Source: an uncultured Actinomycetes bacterium
GTDB lineage: Bacteria > Actinomycetota > Actinomycetes > Nanopelagicales > Nanopelagicaceae
DNA: 11,678 nucleotides
Reading direction: 5' to 3'
NCBI GenBank assembly: GCA_903907665.1
Contig: CAIVOW010000168.1
Span: forward strand, 1 to 11,678
Made by a program: the position numbers and the translations under genes. The notes beneath the pieces are model-generated. The model saw nothing but the letters and a program-made list of their open reading frames with translations, ran no database searches and had not been told where the DNA came from. Shown piece after piece: positions 1 through 6,317 of the stretch; position 1 is the stretch's first letter; every line of letters starts with the position of its first letter.

Positions 1-1176
1 AATGCAAGCGAGATTAGCCACAATGTATACCAAAACAATTACGGCTACTAAACCGGTTGCTAAGATACCAAATGCCATTTGTGGGGTGTATTTGAATCCG
101 AGGCCAAGACCAACGGCCAAACCAACAACTAATTGCAGCACAATCGCGTTACGCGGTGATTTATATTTTGGATCAAGAACAGCTAGCGAGCGAGGAAATG
201 CCCCAGCACGGCCGAATGCATAAGCGGTCCGAGTAAATACGTTTGCACCTGCGTTAGCATTTGCAATTGTTGAGTTTACTATTGCAAAAAGAACTAATAC
301 ATAAAATAATCCAGATACGCCCTTAGCTAATCCATCCCAAGGGACGCCATTATTATAACCAGCAAATTCTTTAAATTTATCTGGACCAAATGCAACTGTG
401 GCGGCGTAAGTTGTGAAGATGTACACCGATGCAATCGCCATAGTAGCAATCATGATTGCTTTTGGAATATTTTTCCGTGGATCTTTGCTCTCTTCGGCCA
501 GTGGTGCAGCTGCTTCAAAGCCCGCAAAAGCTAGAAGAGTAAAGACTGATCCCGCGATAACACCAGACCAGCCAGTAAAACCCTTTGCATTCGCATGTGC
601 TGTAGTAAATACTGAGAGCGTATTGGAATGCCCAGCCTTAAATACCAAGAAAATTCCAAGGAGTACGAAGACAGTAATTTCAATAAACCCAAGCCAGGTA
701 CCAACTTTTGCTGACGTCCGGACACCGCGATAAACCAATCCGCAGACGAGCAAGGAACCTAGAGTCGTAAAGATCCACCAAGAACCGACAGGGAAGGATT
801 TGCTCTGCGTATTCCATTCTCCTGCAATGGTATAGCCAAGTTGAAGCATAACCAGTGGTACGGTCATTATCTGTACTGATGCATAAGCCCAGCCGACTAA
901 AAAGCCAACCCAAGGTCGTAGACCAATTGCGCTATAAGTCGCAACAGATCCTGCCGAGGGAATATGTTTAGCAAGTTGTCCGATACTCGATGCGGTAAAT
1001 AAAATTCCAATAAATGCAAAGAGTACAGCTAGCGGAAGTGCACCGCCGGCTAATGGCGAACCAAAAGGGATTGACGCTGCAATTGCAGCTCCTGGCGCCA
1101 TCGCGCAAATTGATTGGAAAACAACTTCCCGAAGTCCAATCGCATTTTTTTCTAATTTAGTTTCAGGACTACTCAT
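1..1176 (-). CDS. APC-superfamily amino acid/amine permease (3' end missing)
   Basis: Reading the minus strand from the ATG at 1176 gives 392 codons open to the window edge, so the C-terminus is missing. The product is a polytopic membrane protein of the amino acid-polyamine-organocation (APC) superfamily. It starts MSSPETKLEKNAIGLREVVF, then has the TM1 segment with AMAPGAAIAAS, and many further hydrophobic segments. The strongest family signature is FAGFEAAAPLAEESKDP followed by RKNIPKA, the conserved TM6 end and following loop of APC transporters. An AGGAG Shine-Dalgarno lies about six bases before the ATG, which supports the start. It lies 111 bases downstream of the amidase on the same strand and is probably co-transcribed with it, importing an amide, amine or amino acid. 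The APC family assignment is firm; substrate and symport ion are unknown. About ten TM segments are visible here and the usual family number is 12-14. Confidence 0.93.
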   Translation of the reverse strand, partial: MSSPETKLEKNAIGLREVVFQSICAMAPGAAIAASIPFGSPLAGGALPLAVLFAFIGILFTASSIGQLAKHIPSAGSVATYSAIGLRPWVGFLVGWAYASVQIMTVPLVMLQLGYTIAGEWNTQSKSFPVGSWWIFTTLGSLLVCGLVYRGVRTSAKVGTWLGFIEITVFVLLGIFLVFKAGHSNTLSVFTTAHANAKGFTGWSGVIAGSVFTLLAFAGFEAAAPLAEESKDPRKNIPKAIMIATMAIASVYIFTTYAATVAFGPDKFKEFAGYNNGVPWDGLAKGVSGLFYVLVLFAIVNSTIANANAGANVFTRTAYAFGRAGAFPRSLAVLDPKYKSPRNAIVLQLVVGLAVGLGLGFKYTPQMAFGILATGLVAVIVLVYIVANLACI

Positions 1177-1287
1177 ATCTCTCCTAATATAAGAGAAGTA
1201 GTAGGGGCTACCTCATACGTAGTAAAACAATTACGACAATTATTGCACCAAGGAGGTACTTATAGGTCAGTAGGACGATAGTTTTTA
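1177..1287 (-). other. Gap between amidase and permease
   Basis: These 111 bases separate the amidase stop from the permease start. On the minus strand they contain the permease Shine-Dalgarno AGGAG preceded by a TATATT-like stretch, but no -35/-10 pair at good spacing. I see no terminator hairpin with a T-run, so read-through from the amidase is plausible. No gene is seen. Confidence 0.4.
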
Positions 1288-2208
1288 CTATATTTTGAAC
1301 GGTCTAGGCGCAGCAGAAATTTTAGGTACCCTCATACGCGCAGTCACACAGCCAGGTGAAGGGTGATAATAAGCCGCTAGCCCTAAATCTCCAGCAACAG
1401 ATAAGAAGATGAAGGCATCCTCCATGGTGAAGTCCCACTCATCAACTAATAGTCGCGCAGCTTCTTCACATGCCAATTTAAGCGCGCCATCAATATCGTT
1501 TGCGGTTGAACCATGCGTGTACCAAGAGTCGGAAGTTTCGGTAATGGGAAATCCTCCATGCTTTCTCTTTATCAGATCAACTCTAATAATTCCCTTTCCG
1601 CCAATTTCAACGCCAGTTCCAGAAATTTCGCCATCACCCATAGCCGCATGCATATCTCCAATTGCTAACTGCCCGCCAGATTGAAACACCGGAAGGTGCA
1701 CCGTGGCCCCTATTCCATTCCAGTGATCATCCATATTTCCACCATGCGGGCCTGCATCAAAAGTTGGAATGTCACCCGATGCCGGCGCGACACCGATTAC
1801 GCCAAACATTGGCCGTGCTGGAAATGAAACGCGATCATTCATTGTAATTACGCCATCTTTAACTTTGAATATTCTCGTTACTGGTGATTTGCAATGTTCA
1901 ATTAATTGACCCCACTCGGGTATAACCATTCCGGCGCCCTGCGGCCCCGGTAAAATATCAATCAGAGTTACCGAAAGGCTGTCGCCTGGTTCGGCCCCAC
2001 GCACTGCAATAGGACCGGTTGCGCTATTGATTCTCGTTAAGTCTAATTTTTCAGCAGTGTCGTTTTCACTCTGAACTTGGCCAGTAAAGCAATCCCAAGT
2101 TTCAATTTCGATAACTGTTCCTGGATCGACTGTGAGTACCGGCTTCATACTGGAGTTAAAGGACCAAATATGTTCGTCTCTGCTGAGTTTGACTGTTGGA
2201 CTTTCCAT
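1288..2208 (-). CDS. Acetamidase/formamidase family amidase
   Basis: This 306-residue cytoplasmic protein belongs to the acetamidase/formamidase (FmdA_AmdA) family, which hydrolyses short-chain or other primary amides to a carboxylic acid and ammonia. Family landmarks are the N-terminal beta-rich half with RINSATGPIAVRGAEPGD (about 59-76), FGVIGVAP (135-142), the HGGNMD motif (155-160), and the block D185-M-H187 followed by GDGEISGTGVE (191-201), which carries the conserved acidic and His residues of the active site. The length suits the short acetamidase branch rather than the roughly 400-residue formamidases. A perfect AGGAGG sits six bases before the ATG, so the start is secure. It is transcribed towards an APC permease and divergently from the permease-monooxygenase fusion, suggesting that the ammonia-releasing step and uptake are linked. 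Natural substrate is not determinable; acetamide, formamide or a larger amide such as an aryl-acetamide are all possible. Confidence 0.93.
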   Translation of the reverse strand: MESPTVKLSRDEHIWSFNSSMKPVLTVDPGTVIEIETWDCFTGQVQSENDTAEKLDLTRINSATGPIAVRGAEPGDSLSVTLIDILPGPQGAGMVIPEWGQLIEHCKSPVTRIFKVKDGVITMNDRVSFPARPMFGVIGVAPASGDIPTFDAGPHGGNMDDHWNGIGATVHLPVFQSGGQLAIGDMHAAMGDGEISGTGVEIGGKGIIRVDLIKRKHGGFPITETSDSWYTHGSTANDIDGALKLACEEAARLLVDEWDFTMEDAFIFLSVAGDLGLAAYYHPSPGCVTARMRVPKISAAPRPFKI

Positions 2209-2231
2209 GAATCCTCCTAAAAAAGCACATC

Positions 2232-2264
2232 CCTTTATGAAAGGTTACTACCAAATAAAAGTAA
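2232..2264. repeat. Two adjacent short inverted repeats upstream of the amidase
   Basis: CCTTT/AAAGG (arms 2232-2236 and 2240-2244, three-base loop) directly abuts TTACT/AGTAA (arms 2245-2249 and 2260-2264, ten-base AT-rich loop). They lie 24-56 bases upstream of the amidase start, so they could be an operator or a structured part of its 5' leader. The arms are only 5 bp, so chance is a real alternative. Confidence 0.3.
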
Positions 2265-2275
2265 TTACCCGCGTC

Positions 2276-2300
2276 ATCGGTTCGAGCCCGACCCACCCAC
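2276..2300 (+). other. tRNA 3'-end-like fragment (T-arm plus acceptor strand)
   Basis: The sequence atcgg-TTCGAGC-ccgac fits a tRNA T-arm: invariant TTC-purine-A loop, a closing G-C pair and four of five stem pairs, with the outermost A/C unpaired. It is followed by CCACCCA as a possible 3' acceptor strand and a C at the discriminator position. No partner TGGGTGG-like 5' strand, D-arm or anticodon arm is found upstream, so this is not a complete tRNA. It could be the remnant of an integration event into a tRNA 3' end, or chance. The tRNA identity cannot be assigned. Confidence 0.3.
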
Positions 2301-2360
2301 GCTTATCTATCTCCATGTTGATACTATTTTGAATCCCTTGGCTATGGCAGACTCTCTCGC

Positions 2361-5174
2361 ATGGGATCGAAAAAAGAACGCAAGGCTTCTAGTGCGCTTA
2401 TTCGAGACCGAAGGACCCTCACCACGAGAAGGATCGTATTTTTAGTAATTGCTGCGGCCGCGCCATTAGCGGCGATGATCGGCAACGTTCCTTTAGCACT
2501 TGTCTATGGCAACGGCGCAGGCTTACCGATGGCTTACTTGGTTGCAGCGATTGTCTTAGTTTGCTTCTCTATCGGCTACGCAACCATGAGTCGAAGGGTT
2601 GTAAATACAGGCGCCTTCTATACCTATATCTCTAGAGCCCTTGGTAAAGAAGTTGGTGTCGGAGCTGCATACCTGGCGCTCACTTCCTACACGGCAATGT
2701 CATGTGGGCTGGCAGGTGCATTTGGATACTTTATGCACGAACTCATTAAATCCGCCGCGATGGTCTCTATCCCCTGGTATTTACTCTCAGCCATTGGTGT
2801 TGCAATCGTTGGGTTCCTTGGTTATCGATCTGTAGATCTTTCTGCAAAAATCCTGGGCTTTTTGATGATTGCTGAATTTGCGGTGCTGATTGTTTTCGAA
2901 GTTCTCGTTTTTGCTAAGCATGGTTTTAGCTCTTTCCCGCTTGAGAGTTTCACTTACAAGCAAGCGACATCCGGACCATTTGGGATAGCGGCTTTGATCG
3001 CTTTCACTAGTTTTATTGGATTTGAATCGGCAGCGCTGTACGGGGAAGAGACAAAAAATCCAGAGAAAAGTATTCCTCGGGCTACCTACATTGCAGTCGT
3101 CTGTGTAGGAATTTTTTATGTCCTAACTTCTTGGATGATTATTGGTGCAACAGGCGTGAGTAACCTGGCCAAGCGAGCAGGGGCCGACGGCGGAGTCTTT
3201 GTATTAAACCTCTTACAAGAATATGGCGGAGAAATATTATTTGATGTTGGAGCAGTATTACTTTGCACAAGTGTATTGGCTGGATATTCAGCTCTGCATA
3301 ACGCCTCAAGCCGCTATCTATTTGCCCTTGGCCGAGAAAATATCGCACCTAGAATATTTGGTGAATACCACAAGGATTATTTCAGCCCGCATCTTGCAAG
3401 TCTTGCAATCACTTTTATCTCTTCAATCGCCACAATTACATTTGCTATTAGCGGCGCCGATCCCTACAAGGTTTTCGCAGCCTCTTTAATCGCTGTTGGC
3501 ACACTAGGAATTGTTGCGCTTCAGTCATTTGCTTCCCTGTCAGTCGTGGTCTTTTTCTGGAAGCGAAAAGATAGGCAGTTATGGCAGAGCACAATCGCAC
3601 CTCTTGTGGGCTTTCTCGGTCTAGCAACAGCCTTCGCTCTTGCCGCTATTCACTACAACACTTTGACGGGTAGCAAAAATCGCTGGATAAACCTAGTTCC
3701 TGTCCTGCTCATCGTGATTGCAATCGGGGGCATTTTAAACGGCTTTAGAATTAAACGGCGCCACCCAGTGGTGTACGCCAAATTAGCAGCAACGCAACTT
3801 CGTTCTAGAAAGATTACTTCTGCAGATCATCCACCAGTTACGTACAAAGAAAAATATTGCTTAGTTGGCGCCGGGCCAGCTGGATTAGTAATGGCTCGAG
3901 GGTTAATCAAGGAAGGCGTTCCGTTTGACTGGTTTGAAAAACATAGCGATGTGAGTGGTATTTGGGATATGGAGAACACCGGAACTCCTATGTATGAATC
4001 CGCCCATTTCATCTCTTCCAAATACACAAGTGGTTTCTATGGATTTCCGATGCCACAATCCTTTCCTGACTATCCGAGCTGGCACCAAATTCGTGATTAC
4101 ATCAAAGATTTTGCTGAAAAATTTAATTTAAAGCACCGCGTGACCCTTGGGGTTTCGGTCATCGATGCCCAGCCGCTGCCTGATAAAAAATGGCGCGTAA
4201 AACTTGCAAATGGAGAAGAGGAAATTTACGACGGCTTGATTAATGCCACCGGAGTTACCTGGCATCCAAATCGTCCAAACATTCAAGGTGAAGAGAAGTT
4301 CAAAGGCAAAATCTCACATTCAGTTGACTATCAATCTCCTGAAGAATTCAAAGGCAAAAGGGTGCTGATTGTGGGCGCTGGAAATTCAGGTGTCGATATC
4401 GCGTCGGATGCAGCCAGATTTGCCGACACCGCTTATTTCTCAGTACGCCGGGGATATCGATTCATTCCGAAATATTTATTTGGATTACCAACTGACGCTC
4501 TAGTTTCCGGCAAACTCGCGCCACCAAAGGGCGTCTCAATAACTGGTGATGTAACAAAACTTGTTGACACTATCGTCGGAGATCTAACCCGCTATGGACT
4601 GCCAAAACCTGATCATGATTTATTGGCTAGCCATCCAATCATGAATACCCAAGTCCTTTACCATCTTGGACATGGGGATTTGATCGCAAAACCTGACATT
4701 CAGGAAGTTACTGAAACTGGAGTAATTTTCAAGGATGGCACATCAGTAGAGCTAGACCAGATAATTCTTGCGACTGGATATCAATATTCGGTGCCTTACC
4801 TAGACCAAGTAAATGATGAGTGGAAAGATGGAAGGCCTCAGTTATACCTACGTATTTTCTCTAGGAACTATGAAAACCTGTACTTCATTGGCTACGCAGA
4901 ATTTGCTGATGCTGCCTATCGACGCTTTGATGACATGGCGCAAATGGTATTAATGGATATTCGGGCCAGGGCGACGGGTAAACATTATGCCGAGCTCTTG
5001 GAATTAAAGAAAAAAGATAATCCAGACTTGGCGGGCGGACATAAATATATTGATAGCCCTCGTCACACTAATTACATCGAAGTTGATACTTACTTAAATT
5101 ATTTGGCAACCCTTCGAGATCGCTTTGATTGGCCAGAAGTAGATGAAAGTACCTACGAGACTCTCACTCGATAA
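2361..5174 (+). CDS. APC permease fused to flavin-containing monooxygenase
   Basis: This single 937-residue frame encodes two whole proteins. Residues about 25-460 are an APC-type amino acid/amine permease with some 12 hydrophobic segments and the signature FIGFESAALYGEETKNP, then EKSIPRA (about 215-240). A basic linker (about 460-495) leads into a class B flavin monooxygenase. It has the FAD-binding GAGPAG (503-508), E526 at the end of the second strand, G533-I-W535, the FMO fingerprint FKGKISHSVDY (647-657; FxGxxxHxxxY), the NADPH-binding GAGNSG (672-677) and the C-terminal ATGY (804-807). The fingerprint ends in Y, as in FMOs, not W as in type I Baeyer-Villiger enzymes. APC proteins have cytoplasmic termini, so the oxygenase should face the cytosol. 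The likely role is uptake coupled to N-, S- or C-oxygenation of the incoming compound. The last 11 bases overlap the convergent SDR gene. No Shine-Dalgarno precedes the ATG. Family calls are firm; substrate and coupling are inference. Confidence 0.9.
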   Translation: MGSKKERKASSALIRDRRTLTTRRIVFLVIAAAAPLAAMIGNVPLALVYGNGAGLPMAYLVAAIVLVCFSIGYATMSRRVVNTGAFYTYISRALGKEVGVGAAYLALTSYTAMSCGLAGAFGYFMHELIKSAAMVSIPWYLLSAIGVAIVGFLGYRSVDLSAKILGFLMIAEFAVLIVFEVLVFAKHGFSSFPLESFTYKQATSGPFGIAALIAFTSFIGFESAALYGEETKNPEKSIPRATYIAVVCVGIFYVLTSWMIIGATGVSNLAKRAGADGGVFVLNLLQEYGGEILFDVGAVLLCTSVLAGYSALHNASSRYLFALGRENIAPRIFGEYHKDYFSPHLASLAITFISSIATITFAISGADPYKVFAASLIAVGTLGIVALQSFASLSVVVFFWKRKDRQLWQSTIAPLVGFLGLATAFALAAIHYNTLTGSKNRWINLVPVLLIVIAIGGILNGFRIKRRHPVVYAKLAATQLRSRKITSADHPPVTYKEKYCLVGAGPAGLVMARGLIKEGVPFDWFEKHSDVSGIWDMENTGTPMYESAHFISSKYTSGFYGFPMPQSFPDYPSWHQIRDYIKDFAEKFNLKHRVTLGVSVIDAQPLPDKKWRVKLANGEEEIYDGLINATGVTWHPNRPNIQGEEKFKGKISHSVDYQSPEEFKGKRVLIVGAGNSGVDIASDAARFADTAYFSVRRGYRFIPKYLFGLPTDALVSGKLAPPKGVSITGDVTKLVDTIVGDLTRYGLPKPDHDLLASHPIMNTQVLYHLGHGDLIAKPDIQEVTETGVIFKDGTSVELDQIILATGYQYSVPYLDQVNDEWKDGRPQLYLRIFSRNYENLYFIGYAEFADAAYRRFDDMAQMVLMDIRARATGKHYAELLELKKKDNPDLAGGHKYIDSPRHTNYIEVDTYLNYLATLRDRFDWPEVDESTYETLTR

Positions 5175-6033
5175 ATTCCCACTGACCGTCGACCTGGCGT
5201 GCTATCCCCCGAGTTTCTAGCTCACGTAAATACCGCTTATGTCCGCGTTCACCTTTGCCGACAAATAAGGGCATGAGAATAGGTAACTGGCTTGGGAATA
5301 ACATTGCAAATCGAACAAGCCAAGATTCACTTGGTTTTGGGTAAACTTCAAAGCGAGGCTTATCTAACATCTTCTTGAACGCTTTGACGACATCCGCTGT
5401 TTTTTGTGGCGGATCCATAAATTGAAGTGAGTTGCCTCCTTCGACAGCTTCGCGTTGAAGCATTGGAGTGTCAGTTGCAGAAGGCATGACTGACCCCGCC
5501 TTGATTCCCTTGGCCGCTAAATCCAGACTGAGTGAAAGCATCGCACCACGAAGGCCAAACTTTGATGTTGTGTAGAGCGGGGTCTCACCAAGTGGAAAAA
5601 TACCGCCAAGTGAGACTGTCGCAATTATTCGTGGATCATTTGATTGCTTCAGTAAGTCGATACAGCTTCGAATAATCACTAGTGGTGAGCGCAGATTGAT
5701 ATCTAATTCGTACTCGATGCTCTCTATGGAGCGAGCATCGAATCTATCTGTCGTGGTTATTGCGGCATTGGGAATGAGGACATCAATATGTCCATATCTT
5801 TTTTTAACCTGAGAAATTGCATCTGAAATAGCGCCTCTATCGGTCAGGTCTAGCGAAATTGCAAGATGATCACTTCCGCTGAGCTCTGAGACCACTACAT
5901 CTAAGCGCTTTTGACTAATGTCGAGCAAAACCATTTTCGCGCCTTGCGCCGAGAAATCTCTCGCAAGATGGGAACCAATTCCACCGGCTCCGCCAGTAAT
6001 CAGAATTACTTTATCCTTGTAGTCATAGGCCAT
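5164..6033 (-). CDS. Short-chain dehydrogenase/reductase (SDR)
   Basis: This 289-residue classical SDR has the cofactor motif TGGAGGIG (T13-G20), D38 at the end of the second strand (which favours NAD over NADP), NAA (89-91, the NNAG equivalent), N113, and the catalytic S141, Y154 and K158. It should oxidise an alcohol or reduce a carbonyl. The protein is longer than the usual 250: after the catalytic fold there is a hydrophobic stretch at about 237-257 (WLVRFAMLFPSQLPILMPLF) that could bind a membrane or a lipophilic substrate, then a charged tail. It converges on the permease-monooxygenase gene with an 11-base overlap. FMO and SDR enzymes are often paired, so it may act on the monooxygenase product, but it is on the opposite strand and separately transcribed. 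Its ATG is 23 bases from the divergent start at 6057 and has no Shine-Dalgarno; a TAGAGT box seven bases upstream suggests a leaderless mRNA. Confidence 0.92.
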   Translation of the reverse strand: MAYDYKDKVILITGGAGGIGSHLARDFSAQGAKMVLLDISQKRLDVVVSELSGSDHLAISLDLTDRGAISDAISQVKKRYGHIDVLIPNAAITTTDRFDARSIESIEYELDINLRSPLVIIRSCIDLLKQSNDPRIIATVSLGGIFPLGETPLYTTSKFGLRGAMLSLSLDLAAKGIKAGSVMPSATDTPMLQREAVEGGNSLQFMDPPQKTADVVKAFKKMLDKPRFEVYPKPSESWLVRFAMLFPSQLPILMPLFVGKGERGHKRYLRELETRGIARQVDGQWEFIE

Positions 6034-6056
6034 AGTCGGGACTCTACTATTACCTC
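6034..6056. promoter_or_regulatory. Compact divergent promoter with overlapping -10 boxes
   Basis: Only 23 bases separate the starts of the SDR (leftward) and the DnaX-like small gene (rightward). Plus strand: TACTAT (6045-6050) then six bases to the ATG at 6057. Minus strand: TAGAGT (complement of 6041-6046) then seven bases to the ATG at 6033. Both fit TANNNT and both distances would place +1 at or next to the ATG, so both mRNAs would be leaderless. The boxes share two bases, so the two polymerases should exclude each other. No clear -35 elements are seen. Confidence 0.55.
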
Positions 6057-6317
6057 ATGGAACTGGAAGAGCTAAAAGGGCAATGGAATCAGATTCTTGA
6101 CTTCCTCCTCGAGCGTGATCGAATCGCCTGGCTTGCCTTCTTTGACGCACGTCTAGTTTCGCTAAATGAGAGCCACCTGGTAATTAACTTTACGGATAGT
6201 CAGAAGTTTGGCGGCCAGCATGACTTTACTCTTGCTCGTAATCCAAAGCATTTAGCTTTACTTCACGAAGCTATAAAATCAGTTACCGGCATCGAGCTCG
6301 AGGTAATTGAAGAATGA
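6057..6317 (+). CDS. Small protein like the DnaX (tau) C-terminal domain
   Basis: This 86-residue protein has no signal peptide or membrane segment. Its pattern, W10 and ILDFLLERDRIAW, then DARLVSLNESHLVINFTD, a charged helix and a final LLHEAIKSVTGIELEV, resembles the short alpha/beta domain at the C-terminus of actinobacterial DNA polymerase III gamma/tau subunits, where a W-x-x-I/V-L...R..AW helix, a beta strand pair and an L..AL...LG.....V ending recur. There is no ATPase domain here and no room for one upstream. If the resemblance is real, it is a stand-alone form that might contact the replisome, but this is inference from pattern memory. Its stop overlaps the lysozyme start as ATGA, so the two are translationally coupled. 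The start is supported by TACTAT six bases upstream (leaderless). Otherwise it should be called hypothetical. Confidence 0.7.
   Translation: MELEELKGQWNQILDFLLERDRIAWLAFFDARLVSLNESHLVINFTDSQKFGGQHDFTLARNPKHLALLHEAIKSVTGIELEVIEE

Larger units (their letters stand above)
2209..2360. promoter_or_regulatory. Divergent intergenic region, amidase / fusion gene
   Basis: This 152-base gap must hold the promoters of the amidase (leftward) and the permease-monooxygenase fusion (rightward). Next to the amidase are its AGGAGG site and two back-to-back inverted repeats (2232-2244 and 2245-2264). On the plus strand at 2276-2299 there is a tRNA T-arm and acceptor-like fragment. Near the fusion start there is TTGATA (2318-2323), a TACTAT (2322-2327) and, seven bases before the ATG, a weak -10-like CAGACT (2348-2353). 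No Shine-Dalgarno precedes the ATG at 2361, so a leaderless start is possible but less well supported than at other genes here. No regulator gene lies in the window. Confidence 0.5.

Noticed and set aside
413..913. Open frames at 413-733 (plus) and at 531-725 and 680-913 (minus)
   Set aside because: They overlap the permease in other frames; the permease frame gives clear APC motifs and they do not.
2209..2300. A complete tRNA gene ending with the T-arm at 2276-2292
   Set aside because: No matching 5' acceptor strand, D-arm or seven-base anticodon loop could be laid out upstream; only the 3' part fits.
2132..2332. Plus-strand open frame across the amidase start
   Set aside because: Antisense to the amidase N-terminus, no Shine-Dalgarno and no recognisable motif.
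3139..3489. Open frames on both strands inside the permease half of the fusion gene
   Set aside because: Shadows of a long frame whose conserved motifs continue through the same region.
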